A DNA stretch of 64,000 nucleotides from Marasmius tenuissimus. Lineage: Eukaryota > Basidiomycota > Agaricomycetes > Agaricales > Marasmiaceae. Below the pieces are notes generated by a model. It was not told the origin of the DNA. It saw only the letters and a program-made list of their open reading frames with translations, and searched no databases. The position numbers were made by a program, and so were the translations under genes. Shown here piece after piece: positions 10,318 to 22,755 of the stretch; the first letter of the stretch is position 1, and each line of letters opens with the position of its first letter. Location: the NCBI GenBank assembly GCA_029532415.1, contig JAQOTA010000054.1, positions 2,790,001-2,854,000 on the forward strand, written 5' to 3'.

Positions 10318-11549
10318 CCACATCGTCGCTGACCCCAGCACCGGTCACGGTGATTTGACCGCCAACATGAAACTCGCCAAAATGTTCGCCAAAAAGGGTG
10401 CTGCATATATTCACATTGAACACCAAGGCGCCAGAACGAAAAGACGCGGACGCATGGCTGTAAAAGTCCTCGTCTTGATGCAAGAGCATACCGATTGACT
10501 CCTTGCAGTAAGGTATCTTGGGTACGGAGGATTCAGTCGTGGTGAAGATGGATTCGGAGGCTGCAACGTTGATTACAATGAATATTGTCGACCAGGACCA
10601 TGCGTTCATTCTGGGTACCACAAATCCCAACGTTGGGAGTCTGAACAAGTTGATGGTTGACAGAGAGGGCAGGGAAGAGTGGGACCAAGTGGTAGAGGAT
10701 CGAAGATAAGCGGACCAGGAGGCTGAGTTGAAGACGTTCGGATCTGAGAGGCTATCGGTGAGGCATTACAAAAGCAGGCTACGGCTGTCAGCGAGCTGGG
10801 GAAAGAAATCGCGCATACCTCATGGCACGATGGGCAGGTTATCGCCCCACGCGAGTTGGGTTGGAGCAGCTGCCGTACTGGGACTGGGATAGACCAAGGA
10901 CGAGGAAGGGGTACTACCGATACCAGGGTGGAACTCAGTGTGCGATCAACAGGGCTGTAACTTTTGGACCGTACGCTGATTTGTTGTGGATGGAGACGAA
11001 GAAGCCTATCCTGGCTGAGGCGAAGGAGTTCGCAGCGGGTGTCCATGCTGTACATCCCAAACAATGGTTGGCATACAACCTCAGTCCGTCGTTCAACTGG
11101 GATGCGGCTGGATTGAATGAGGAAGATATGGGGAAGTATGTCTGGGAATTGGGCAAGCTGGGCTTTGGCTGGCAATTCATCACGGTGCGTTCAATCAAGT
11201 GCTTTCTTCCTTCGCGTGCTGATCTATTTCGCTTTAGCTCGGTGCTCTTCATCCAAACAGATACATTTCGGATTTGTTCGCAAAAGAGTTCTCCAAGACT
11301 GGAATGAAGGCGTATGTTACGCTCATTCAGAGAAAGGAGAGAGTTGGGATGTGATGTACTTACCCATCAAAGGGTTCGTTTCTCTACCTTTTTCCTCTTG
11401 TTTCCTCTTTTACTGACCCGTCCTTGTAGTGGAGTGGAGCCAACTACGCAGACAACCTGATCAAGACTGTTACTGGAGGTGTTTCGTCGACTTCGGCCAT
11501 GGGTGTTGGTGTTACAGAGTCCCAGTTTGGAGGGAAGAGTAAGCTGTAG
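10318..11549 (+). pseudogene. Isocitrate lyase pseudogene, 5'-truncated
   Basis: Pieces of fungal isocitrate lyase follow in order: [20 protein letters not shown] (10367-10430), the place of the catalytic Lys-Lys-Cys-Gly-His signature, which here reads KRRGR, and a stop after QEHTD. After a frame change come MDSEAATLI and DHAFILGTTNPN (10548-10630). Then come [37 protein letters not shown] and [20 protein letters not shown] (10870-11130), a remnant intron, the LIQRKERELG region in a shifted frame, and the last exon [17 protein letters not shown] to the TAG at 11549. The first third of the enzyme is missing and the active-site cysteine is gone. It is transcribed towards membrane copy B and diverges from the kinase remnant. 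It is non-functional. Confidence 0.9.
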
Positions 11550-12657
11550 GGTTGTAGAGTCACGTTATTTGTAGAACTTTGTAGTGCATATGTATAATAG
11601 TGTTTTGGTTTGGAAAGAAAGGTCGACGGTTCGACACTTAAGTATGGATGTTTCTGGAGGAGTGCGGGCGTTGAACGTAGCCCGGATGAGATTTGTTTGC
11701 GAACGTTGGGTTGGACCATGGAGTGTGGATTGGCAATGGATTAAAGAAGACCATTGCGGTTTGACGCGAGACTGTACATAGACATGCCACCAGTCCGGAG
11801 TCTGGGCCGATCAGTACGGGTGCTACCGAGCGTCGTGTCAACCTTCGAGCTGAGTTCTCAGCTCGAACCACAACCATCATCTAAGCCATATGTACAAAAA
11901 TCAGGATGCCATTGTTGTCAACTAAATGTAGGTTCCAATGCGATGCCCAATCACTTATCAAGCTTCGACTTGCTCAGTCAACTCCAACTTTGGGATCGTG
12001 CCACCAAGTGCCCTCTGTTGACCTCTGAGTCAGATCTCGGGGGCTATCACCGTCGTCTAAGTTACAGGAATCCTGATGCTATCGTTCTACAGCCACTTCC
12101 TGTTCAATGCCGAAACAAAGATGGGCTTCGATGTATTGTAGTAGGTCACGTCTATGGTCTCAAGCGCTGCTCAACTTTTCATCCGACAGGCTCCAAGTAT
12201 CTCTAGCCCTGTCGTGTATTATCGCACCCCTTGGGCGCCCAAGGGCGAAAACAAAGTCGGGCTCGCCGGAACCCCATACGTCTCCTGTACATTTCAGATG
12301 CTTTGGAACAGGCTTGAAAGGGCATATCATGATGGAGAAATAGAATGTGGAAGACAAGGTGCCGCAGGACCGACCATATTTTATTTCTGGCCATGGCAAC
12401 AAGTACACCACGAAATCGAAAACTTTCCACGGAATCCATGGACAGCTAGATATAGCTGCAGAGAGCCGTCGTTGAGATCTCTTTCTGCTCCTCTTTCATC
12501 ATCCTCACTTTTGTCCGTTATCAAACCCCTCGATTTTTGGTGTGCAGACTACAGTTCCTTAAGGTATGAATGTTGCGACTTATAGACACACTTCAACTGA
12601 TTTTTCTCCATCTCACCCCTCATGTTCTCCTAGAACTAAAATCGACAGCTGGAACGA
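11550..12657 (+). other. Spacer and probable promoter of membrane copy B
   Basis: About 1.1 kb without a gene. It holds the CCGGAGTC-containing element at 11792-11808, a perfect 24-bp palindrome at 11844-11867, and near its end a likely intron in the 5' untranslated region (gtatga at 12564 to ctcctag at 12633, 70 bp), also seen before copies F and G. The spacer before copy F (52139-53224) is a close duplicate. Confidence 0.6.
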
Positions 12658-14328
12658 ATGTCGCTTCTTTTCGCCGCTCTCTCCTACCAACAACTGGATC
12701 CAAAGTCTACAGCTCCGGCACCCGCGTGTCGCGAAACTCGTACTACATCGGATATCGTCTGGAGCTGCCTGTCGATGATCATTCTTTTCACTTGGACATC
12801 CGTTCGTCCCAACGTCCCCAGTGTACCGCGTTCGGGTCACTGGGCTCTGGTGTACTGGGATAAGGCGAAGATCTTCTTCGTCGCTATAATTGCACCTGAG
12901 CTCATCGTGCTATGGTCCATTCGTCAATGGGTTGCCGCCCGCAAGATGGCAAAGGCGTATAAAGGCATGTCATGTAGAGTCCCTCTACCAACTTAGTGTT
13001 GAATTTGTCACCAGAGTATGGCTGGACGTTGACACATGCATTTTTCGCTCTCATGGGCGGATTTGCATTATACGACTCCGATGGCAATTTCCTCTTTCAT
13101 CTTTGGGATCAACAATTCTGCCGGCACTTCAAGGACAATAAAGATTGGGACGGCTTTAGTAAACAACAGCGAAAGCTCGAACAATTAGCACCCTATGGCC
13201 GTGATCAGTCATACTCGGTGAGCACCTTGAGTCATTCAATGCCGTCTCACAGCTCACTCTGATCTTCTCCAGTCTTTACTTGAATATTGCGTGGCCAACA
13301 AATGGATAGCTATGACCGAAGAGGAGATTCAGAGCCTCGGACATGCAGATCTCCTTGCTAAAACTATCGTGATATTCCAAACGCTCTATTTCATCACGAA
13401 CTACATAGCACGAGGATTAAACGGGATTGGCGCGACCGAGTTGGAGGCTCTCACCCTCGGTTTTGCGTTCCTCAACCTCGTGAGCTACTCGTTTTGGTGG
13501 CACAAACCCTCGGGAGTTCGGTTTCCTGTCCACGTCCTGGAAAAAACTGGGACCCTCTCCTCCCAACGGTTCTCAGATTCTCGAGATCAGGACGAGGAAC
13601 CAAACTCCAGGCTGCTTGAAACTGGCACTCCCGCCATGCCGTCCGAGGCAAGGGCCCCTGGAATACTCAGCGCATTTTCGAATCGAATCCGGGACGATTA
13701 CGGTGACGATAAAGAGTGGGATACTTTGTCCCTTCGTGACCGAATGTTGCGGATCCTTCTACTCCTACTGAGGGCTTGCTCCCTCCTTGGCTCTCAAATA
13801 GCGTTTCTGTTACTACCAAATCTAATTGTCACGGAATTGCTCCCAACCGCTGTCACGATGGCTGTCGAAACCCAAGCCTTCCCTCCGCAGCCGGAACGTG
13901 GAAACATGTTCTCAGGCACCATTGATGAGCACCGATACACGTGCACCGTTGTAACATGCTTCTTCACTGGTTTCGTCGGCGGACTCCACCAGGGCTATCG
14001 CCAGTTTCCCGATCATGGTAATACCCAGGACCACCATCTCTGGACCGTTTTCGCACTTGTGGTAGCTGTCGTGCCGATGGGTGTCTTATTCTGGTGCATG
14101 GCAATACTGATTCTAAGATTATTTATAATATTAGGTCCGGAGGAGAATTGGGTCGTTAACCTAATATACAACTGGATTATGCGGCCAGTCCTGGTATTGG
14201 CCATTCTGCTCTATCCGATAGCTTGTATCGCAATGATGGTGCTGGCGATTAAGCAATTGACAGACCTTACGTGTCCCGCGCTGCAGCAAGTCGAGTGGAC
14301 GACCATACTCCCGCATGTTGGTGACTGA
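12658..14328 (+). CDS. Multi-pass membrane protein, basidiomycete family (copy B)
   Basis: Three exons: 12658-12964, 13015-13217 and 13273-14328, giving about 521 aa. Intron 1 is GC-AG (gcatgt...ccag, 50 bp); intron 2 is gtgagc...ccag, 55 bp. Exon 1 carries SDIVWSCLSMIILFTWTSV and then IFFVAIIAPELIVLWSIRQW, both hydrophobic. Exon 2 starts with the family motif YGWTLTHAFFALMGGFALYD. Exon 3 has TEEEIQSLGHADLLAK, two further transmembrane stretches, a variable Ser/Pro-rich loop, DHHLWTVFA, and YPIACIAMMVLAIKQLTDL near the C-terminus. I recognise this as a widespread Agaricomycete family of unknown function with five to seven membrane spans. This copy is the most divergent in the FHCIPIMLN region. 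The start is the first ATG after the 5' intron. Confidence 0.8.
12965..13014 (+). other. GC-AG intron in copy B
   Basis: The donor is G|GCATGT where copies E and F have GTATGT at the same place. The acceptor is ccag. Splicing restores Glu-Tyr-Gly-Trp in phase. GC donors are a known minor class in fungi. Confidence 0.75.
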
Positions 14329-14640
14329 ACATTGGTGTTACGCTTTCTGCATACTACCAAGTACCTATTCATTATCCCACCAGATATCTATACGTACAAT
14401 ACCGGTAGGAAGCCTGCCAGCATCGTGGTCCGAATTCCTATGTACCATTTGCTAGGTTCTGACTTTGAATCAATTTAATCAGTCATTTTGTCTTCGGGCG
14501 GAGGCAGATCAACCCTGCAAACCTAGCAGACTGAGACTGTGTACTAGGATCGATCCGTCAGATACTAAGCTGACCTATGAAGAAATCATTCATGCACTTG
14601 ATGAACTTCAGCATGTCAGCCAGTTTTTACACGTTCTCAC
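14329..14640. other. 3' flank of copy B with an unmatched insert
   Basis: The first part matches the common 3' flank of the family. From about 14490 to 14580 the sequence differs from other units and replaces the kinase C-lobe. No gene is seen. Confidence 0.5.
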
Positions 14641-16290
14641 CGACCCCATGGGGAGGTAGTGAACATGCATCCTCTGTCGATGAGACTGATGTATGGAAAC
14701 ACTTGAACTATGGCTCCGAGTAGCGTCCGATGCGCTGCAGCTGGACTCAGGGTTCGGGTTCGGCCGTGGGGTTTGTTCGTAGTGTCGAGAGAGCAGGGTG
14801 ACATCGTCCTCGCCCCGACCATTCGTTACAACCCGTTTTTCGCAATGATATGAGTGGTAGGGCTACCTCATTCCCTCTCTGTGCATCCTGCCTGATCGTG
14901 CTCGTAGACCCAACCCTCTTGGGATTTGACTGCAAACCCAGACCCCATCACCACCGCCTCTTTGACCTTTCGTACTCGCGTCGACAGTCTGAACATTGGG
15001 TTTTCAAAGATCCTTTGGCCATTTTTCTACTCGTACACGACAAAATTTGAGCCATCCTCGTTCAAAGACCTATCGAGCTGGATTACCGTTGGATCTTCAC
15101 CAAGTTGTTTACGACCCTCAAACGTAAGAACTTGATGAGCAGCCATGGCTCCTGATCAAGGCCTGAACCTTCGATCAGCCTTCCAAATATCAGTTGGGCT
15201 AGAAGAGAAATACGAACTTTATGATAGTTCAAATTGCATCTAATGCCCCTATGCAATCAGGAGAGAACCAGATCTGCATCGTCGGGACCGCTACATTGAT
15301 GACGAACCCAGATATGAATCGCCTGGTGGGATCGTCGAATATTGTTGGCTGCAGCGAAGAGTTACTCCTCATCGTAAGGAATAACATTTAGAGCATAGAA
15401 GCACGCGAGATGCTGTGACTTACATCCTGAGCTGCGGCCTGTGTATCGCACAACTTGATTTCGCTCAACATTGGGATACACGGGAGGATTGACTCTCTCG
15501 GTTTTCTATACCGGGTCGTATGCTATGAGGACGAGTTTTGAGCGGTGTATGCATTCCTAGTCCATAGCACGCTGGGGAATTCGAGATGTCGATATCCCTA
15601 GAGTCGAACTCCTCTGACGCTTTAGTCACGGCGGATGTTGGCCGAGGACACTGAAAGGCTTGCAGCTGCTTCACCCGAATACCTTGAGCTTTAAGACTGG
15701 ACGGCTGTCAAGATGGCTGAGACACCTTGTGAAAGAGAAGTCCATGTTAATCGCGCTCGTTCCCCAACAGAGATCTGTTCAATAACACGCCGCCCGAGTC
15801 GTTCTGCAGCTTCTCCGCCATTTATCTAGTATCGATGAGCCGAAGTTTCGTCAAACGCATACTCCAGTGAAGTCGGTGTGCGAGCATTCGATGGCTGGGA
15901 GGTTGAGGTTGGGGATGGTATGGCTTTCCGGAGGGACGTATGACTTGAGATTGGTACGCGTTACAAAAGTGGAGGGGTTGGGCGACCTGGCTGGCCCTTG
16001 GTCCTGCGAAATCGACATGGTTTCCTTTTCTGCGTTGAAAGAGCGGCGAGTGAAAGGAATGATCAAGTTTCCAGGGAAGAAAAATGGACGTCTGTGTCTG
16101 TTTCAGAAGAAGGTATCGAGACAAGCTGGGTGATGGCAAACATTTCAAGTCCAACGTACCATCTCCGCCAAAGCAAACCAGATCTGCGGGGTAGCAAGTG
16201 AAGGACGTTGAACTTGTAAAAAACGTGATGGTGGGTGGGGATGATGAACTTTCCGAGAACTTGGGCCCTTGAGCTTTGAGGTTCATGTTG
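14640..16290 (-). pseudogene. FunK1-type kinase pseudogene, C-lobe deleted
   Basis: The N-terminal half is recognisable on the minus strand: the leader with FSESSSSPPT, SPLFQRRKGNHVDF, HRMLAHRLH (16290-15830), then KQLQAFQCPRPTSAVTKASEEF (15674-15600). The middle portion (15130-14650) ends at SSTEDACSLPPHGVG. The catalytic loop and C-lobe found in other copies are absent. The sequence here is the most diverged of the kinase copies, with stops in every frame. It lies convergent to membrane copy B. Confidence 0.65.
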
Positions 16291-17610
16291 TCATTGAGGA
16301 GGCTCAGGATGGTGGTTGCTCAGACATAACAGGAGTCCGGAGTCTGGGCCGGTTTACCACGCGACTCAGTGACAGGTAGGCGCTGGTCTTCCCAGCGTCA
16401 AGTTGAGCCAGTACCTGCACCACTACCATCGATCTTCGTTCCACGGAATGCCACTGTATCCAGCACACTCATGAAATCACTGCCACTCTGAAAAACAGTC
16501 TGTGCCTCGAAACTGCTGCTGCAGGGAACAAACACCTAGCTTTTTTCGACATGCCTCAAGACGAAAAGTTCAGGTCCCGACTTGTAATCAAGAAACGTTG
16601 TCTCATGGACATCAAACACGCTGAGCATGATTTTCCCGGAAGGCTGGATTATCGGTTGAGACAGAGTTGCGATTTGAACACATCAATCGTTGCGGTATGC
16701 CAAACACGATTTGCCTACCTCCCTGAGTTGGTGAAACAAACTTTAACTTGTCACTTCTGTCGTTGGTTTCCTCAGACAGTGATGAAAGTCGCTTCTTTCA
16801 CGTTTTCTTCGCTTCATTCCCCCCTTTCACACTCCTGAGGACACTATGGGCTCGTAGGTCACCGGTCACCCCTGTTCTCGCTTCCTAATCAGATCCACCG
16901 CAAGCGGCCCAGTACGCACACCTTTCATGTCGCTCTCTCCCTTTCTCTCTCTCTCCCTGAAATGGAGCAGTGCAGGACACCTGCAGCCTCTACCGCACCA
17001 AATCAAAATACCTTCCTGAGGTGTCTTCTGCGGTTGACACGAAGTGTCCCTTGTGCCTCGTTGTAGTCCTCTCACCTATTCACTTTCAAAACACCCAATG
17101 TCTATTCCCACGTCAAGTTATGTCCTTCCTTCATATCTCTACATCAATGCAGGCTGCGCCACAGGCATTCCAGTCTCGCGCCACTTGGCGTCCACAATTG
17201 ACGCCCATTGATAGTGCGCAGGCTGATATAAAAGGTATGGCCCCCGTAGCTTTTGGCAGTACGTAGACTGACACCTCATTATCTCAGTCTCCCAGAATCA
17301 CAACTCAGTTACGAATGTCAGGATTTCTCGCGGCTCTCTTACCGACAACTGGGTCCAGAGTCCGCGCTCAGGATTCTTGTTTAGTGAACAAACAGAATAT
17401 AACCTGATTCAGTATGGTCGTGGTGCTAACACTTCATAAAAATTGTGTTTTCTATTGAGTCAGTGGCGCAGCCTAAGGAGTGGTACCCCCATGCCGTATA
17501 TGTACACAATTCCAAAGGCGCGCACCTCTTGGGTGTCATGCCTTTTCGCAGTCAGTACTTAAACTGACCTCTCCTTCTCTGATCCTCCGAAGATTACAAC
17601 TGTGCCACAG
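16291..17610 (+). other. Spacer upstream of membrane copy C
   Basis: No gene is recognised. It holds the CCGGAGTC element at 16334-16350. Frames at 16551-16838 and 16970-17266 lack motifs and neighbours in frame. From about 17300 there is a decayed repeat of the exon-1 leader (GFLAALLPTTGSRV near 17320-17350), followed at 17600 by the real exon 1. Confidence 0.45.
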
Positions 17611-19271
17611 ATGTCGCCTCTTCTTGCTGGCCTCGCCGAACGACAACTGGGATCAGATTCAACAGCTCCGACTCCCTCTTCGAGTATCAAAAATCGCACT
17701 GCAGCGGATATCATCTGGAGCTGCCTGTCGATGATAATTCTTTGCACCTGGACATCCCTACGCCCTGACGTCCCTAGTGTACCGCGTTCGGGTCACTGGG
17801 CTCTGGCGATCTGGGATAATGTAAAGATATTCCTCATCGCTCTTATCGCACCTGAGCTCATTCTCCAATGGTCTGTCCTCCAATGGTTCGTCGCCCGGAG
17901 GATGGCAAAAGCATACAAAGGCATGCCCATAATCCCTTAACATATTTGGTATCACGTTGAGTTTGTTCTCAGGGTACGGTTGGACGATAACCCATGCATA
18001 TTTCGCTGTCATGGGTGGATTTGCATTTTATGACTCCAAGGACAAGTTTCGTTTTCATCTTTGGGATCAAAGATTCTGCAAACGCTCTGAGGCCCAGGAC
18101 GGCTGCGATGTACAGCTGGGGCAACTCAAACAGTTGCATCCGACCCCGAATGGCCGCAATCAGTACCAAATGAGTATCTATTACTGTCTCGCAGCCTGGC
18201 CCGACTAAATCATGGCCTTCGCAGTCTCCACTCGAGTATTGTGTGGCCAATAAATTGATAGTCATGACCGAAGAAGAGATTAAGAGCCTCGGCCACACTG
18301 ATCTCATCGCCAAAACCATCGCAATATTCCAAACACTACACTTCATCGCGAATTGCATAGCACGAGGAGTCAACGGGCTCGCCATCACAGAGTTGGAGTT
18401 TTTTACTCTTGGTTTTGCAGGACTCAACCTCGCGACCTACTCGCTTTGGTGGCATAAACCCTCGAGAGTTCGGTTTCCTGTTCGCGTCATGAGCAGGCAC
18501 ATGCCAATCTCCCCTCAACGGCCCTCAGATTCCATTGGTCAGAACGAGGAACCAAACTCCAGGCTGCCTGACACCGGCTCAATCCCCCTCCAACGGCTCT
18601 CAGGTTCTTTGCATCAGGACGAGGAACCCAGGCTGCCTGACACTGGCACTCCCGTCGTGCCGTCTGGCACCCCGGGCACTCCCGTCATGCCGTTTGCCGA
18701 GGCAAGGGCTCCCAGAAAACTGTCAATTCGGGCCGTTGGCGACCAAGTGCTGCAGATGCAACGGCTCTCATTCAGGGCCGCTCGCCGAATATTTAAGTAC
18801 GCCTGGGATCCCGATAGTTCCCGTTCGATCAATCTCGAACATGGAAGCATATTGTCAGCTGGCTATAGTGAAAAGGACGAGGATTTCGCTTTCATCTTCA
18901 TGATCTGCGCCGCAATCATACTCGGCGTATTCCACGGTATCCCCATCATGATCAACTACCACGACTTCCCCGGCCATACCGAGGACCACCATCTCTGGAC
19001 CGTTTTCGCGATTATAATAACCGTTGTGCCGTACGGAGCTCCAGTGGCAGTTGGTATGCCGATAGCAGCAGTAGAATTCCAAGCCGAGACTCAGAACTTC
19101 GCACCGGTCATGAGAAAGATAGGATTACTAGCCTTATCCTTATCCCTCCTATTATATGCGATAGCTCGTATAGCGTTGATAGCGCTAGCGATCAAGCAAG
19201 TGATAGACCTTCCACCTTCCGCATTGCAGCAAGTCAAATGGACGACCTTAATCCCACATTTTGGTGTTTGA
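17611..19271 (+). CDS. Multi-pass membrane protein family (copy C), damaged splice donor
   Basis: By homology the exons are 17611-17920, 17973-18169 and 18225-19271. Intron 1 has a GC donor (gcatgc). Intron 2 should start with GT as in the sisters (AAAGTGAGT) but reads CAAATGAGT, so the donor GT is AT. Unless an alternative donor is used, the message would keep a 55-base intron, shift frame and lose exon 3. Exon 3 itself is open for about 348 codons: TEEEIKSLGHTDLIAKT, two membrane spans, a Pro/Ser-rich loop with an in-frame internal duplication, FHGIPIMINYHDFPGH, DHHLWTVFAI and the conserved WTTLIPHFGV end. The missing stops suggest the lesion is recent or tolerated. Confidence 0.65.
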
Positions 19272-19650
19272 ACATTAGTTGGGCTATCGGCATAATACCA
19301 GGTGACTATCTATTATCCTACCACTGCAGCTAAAATTTGTACGCACGATACTGTAGTTATACCAGTAGAAGCTCGTAGCCTGTCAGTGTTGCAATCCAAA
19401 TTCCTATGTACCATTGCTAGGTTCTGACTTTGAATTGAATCCGTCAGTCGTTTTGTCTTGGATAAAAGATCGTTTCTGGTGATTAGTTTGCCCACGACGC
19501 GTTGTTTGTCTTAATTCGGGAACCCCTGTTATTATATACCATTTCCTTTGGTTGTGGTAATAAGGACCACGCGACAGAGAGGGCGAAAGGACGGACACGT
19601 TGTGTCAAAGAACAGCCCAGGTAAGCTGGTGCGATGCATCGATGGGCTCA
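19272..19650. other. 3' flank of copy C
   Basis: It carries the same conserved words as the flanks of the other family members. No gene is seen. Confidence 0.6.
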
Positions 19651-22290
19651 AACCATCGTCATCCGATCTACCACACGGAAGACTGCTTGTTGTTGCTCCT
19701 CCTCCTAAGGAGTGATATGCCTTCTGTGAGCCACAGAAGAGTGAAAGCGGCTACACCAGTAAATGGTTGCCCTCGTAGACATCTGCAGATTCGCATACAG
19801 GCTCAATCGGCCCCGTGTACACAACCCGCAGCCAATTCACTGCGGCACCGCTCAACGCTTTGATCACTGGGAAGTAGCCCTGGCCCTTCGGGCGGAGCCT
19901 TTGTACTTTCGCCTGCCTGTCCGGCGGTAGTTTCTCGTGGATAGACGGAGGAAAGTGATAGATTATCATAGGTATATCCTTGCGGCAGACTCCTTGTCGT
20001 GATGGTGATTAAATACTACACGATAGTCGAACAAGTCCTCTGTCGAGTTTATATGTTCTTGAATACTGAGATTAGCGAGAACCCGAGGGGGAAACAGATA
20101 TTCGCGTTGGGCATAATCGACAGCCGTGAATCTTCGGTTCCCTAGAAAGTGACGACGTATATCAGAAAGAGATGATAGTAGAGGAAGCAAGCGAGCGAAC
20201 CGCGATAGGATCAGAAGCTGACTCTCATGTAGACTCGTACGGTTGTGCATATTCCACACCAAGTGTTCCCTATGGTCAGGGTAGGGCAAGCAATTTCCAG
20301 AGTTGACGTTGCGATGGACATACCCGACTAAGCGCAGGCATAACAGTTCTGTAAACTGAGGAGATTGAATACTAAAAATCAATGTGTCCGATACGAGGCG
20401 TACCTGGAAAAACATCCCCCATGCACTTGATGAACTGGTCGACATGTCGACCTCCATGAAGGGGCAGTGGATATGCGTCTTTCGTCGGTGGGACTGGCAT
20501 ATCGGAGCGACCATATCTTCGTGCTGAGTAGCATCTAACAACCTGTAGCCATATACGTCCGGGCGAGTTCAAAGGCATCTTCAGAGTGCTGAAGGAGGGC
20601 CCGAGTAGAGTTTCGTTACGACCTAGTGCTCTGTGAAGATGGCCACCTCGTTTCTCCTCCTTCTCCTCCCCACCAAGCCCTGCCCGGCCATCCTCGTGAA
20701 TCCAACCGTTTTTGACTTTGAGCGTATACTGGAACCCGTCTCCGCCAACTAGATTCACGTTGAGAGATTGAAGGTCAGATTGTCGACAAGGTAGAAGGGC
20801 CTGTGGTCGATCATGTGCCCCCCAAAACGACGGAAGTCAAGCCATCCGCCTCCAAAGGCTTCTCAAACCGGGTTACTGTCAGATCCCAACCAAGTTCTTC
20901 CGACTCTCGAACATGACGGTTGGCAAAAAACTTGATGAAAAGTCGTGCCTCCTGGACTTCTGGTCAGCCTTCCGAATATCAGGTGGGCTGGGAGAAAGAT
21001 ACGGACTTTGTAATAGTCAAACTTGCATCTGATTTTCCTACGTGATTGAGGGAAAAGCCAAGTCTGCATCGGCCGAGTGGTTGCATTGACGGTAAACACG
21101 AATATGAATAGCCTCATCTGATCGTCAAGCATAACCATATCGTGGGCTACGAGGAGGAATTTCTCTTCGTCCTAAGAGAATGGAATTAGACCACAACTTG
21201 AATACATGAGATGCAGCGACTTACATCCTGAGCCGTGACCTCCGTAGCACGGAACTTGATTTCGCCCAACATAGGGTTAGTGTGAGATGTGCGGGTGGAT
21301 TGAATCCCTTCGTTTTCTTCATCAGGATGAATGCTTGGAGGGCGGTTTTTGGGCAGTGTGTCAGGGTCTTTTGAGCTGTTAATCCATTGAATTGCAGTGT
21401 TCAATCTGTCCGATGCTTTGGTCACAGTGGATGCCGGCTGAACCCACTGAAAGACCTGCTGCTGCTTCACCACGCTATCGTAGGATTGGGCGACTGTTGT
21501 AACAGCCAAGGCGACGTTGAGGTGACGCGATGCGTGAGAGAGGTGTGAATGAATGGTCTCGTTTTCCCCGTTCTTGCTACAAAGACCACGCCAACTACTG
21601 TCTGAAAGCACCCCGTTCGAGCGATCTGCAACTGCTCCACTTTCCGATATCTACTATCCGGTCGACCAAACTGTCGTTGACAAAGTTGAAGTTTCGCTGA
21701 AGCTACGTTGACCTGAATATGGTGCGTGGGGGAACTCGATAACTCGCAGCGTGAGTTGAAAGACACGGTCTTCTGAAAGGATGGTTTGAGATTGTTTGGC
21801 ATCGAGTGGAGGGATTGGGAAGGCCACCCAGCCCTAATTTCTGCGGTATCGGCGTAGTTCCCTTTCCTGCATTGCGTGAGCTGCGGATGGAGGGACTGGT
21901 GAGATTTACGGCAGGGATGGGATACTGTCTTCTGTGTCTATTCCAGATGAGGCCTGAGGGATAATGCCAGATTGAGTAATGGTAAAGGGTCAAAGGTGTT
22001 TTGTTTCTTGCGATACCATCACTGCCACGCGTATTAGCTCCTGACGAAGATGCGTGTGAATGGCAAGAGTGATCTCCCAAAGAATGAAAGACGTCGAAGG
22101 GATGCAACTCGAACGCCAGAATAGACCAGAGCAGCAGGTCGTGGTCGGTAGAGGTGGGTGTGGAACAAAGAACAATTTTTGCCGCCGGCATCTTTCTTAT
22201 TGCCGAGGATACACCTGGACCTACACCTGGATACCAAACAGTCATGAACGTCGAGCTCAATCTCCATTGTTCACGAGAAGGAAGCAAAAA
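19650..22290 (-). pseudogene. FunK1-type kinase pseudogene, longest copy, retains catalytic-loop region
   Basis: Read leftwards from 22287: the N-terminal leader; SSSPTHHIQVNVASAKLQLCQRQ (21730-21660); TVAQSYDSVVKQQQVFQWVQPASTVTKASDRLN (21500-21400); an insert with HPDEENEGIQSTRTSHTNPMLGEIKF (21320-21250). Then come DYYKVRIFLPAHLIFGRLT (21030-20960), the middle domain with LGSDSNPV, and the FIKCMGDVF region (20430). This copy keeps the segment lost elsewhere, with LCLRLVGYVHRNVNSGN at about 20340-20290. That corresponds to the HRDxSxxN catalytic loop, with the catalytic Asp changed to Asn. The C-lobe follows (DKESAARIYL, FPPSIHEKLPPDRQAK; 20000-19900). Frameshifts and stops interrupt it. Confidence 0.8.
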
Positions 22291-22755
22291 GCTATTGCAG
22301 GTGTAGCTTGAGCTGCTCTGTAATGCGTACGAATTACAATGCGAAGCTCTCAGCTATCGAGAGCTCAGAGGCATGGTTAGGCTCACGGCGCTGTAGTGGT
22401 AGGTGGCATCGTTGTCGCGCACTGATCGCGATCTCATTCTGGCATTCAACAAACAGCGACTACCTGAGCTTCAAGTACAAGGAGAGGAAATGTACTTGGT
22501 AGGTAGCGAGTCTGCAAAGCCAGCTGCCATGATCTCAAACAATACTCGTGTCATAGTGCTCTACCCCCACAAATTCACGTGTGAGCAAGAAAAGAAGGCC
22601 TCCGAGCTATAATACGCAGATCTCGGCACTGCCCTGTTCGATCCTCGTTGCGAGGTTGACCTCATTTCGGTCGGTGGTACAAAGGCTCGTCGTTTGGTTT
22701 GGAATCTGTGCTCGACAGCTAATTGGCATGGATCAGCTAAAGTCTGCTGGATTCA
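22291..22755. other. Spacer between kinase and ALG7-like remnants
   Basis: No gene is recognised. Short frames in both strands lack motifs. Confidence 0.45.

Noticed and set aside
10307..11252. Minus-strand frames over isocitrate lyase pseudogenes
   Set aside because: Antisense shadows; the plus strand carries the family motifs in order.
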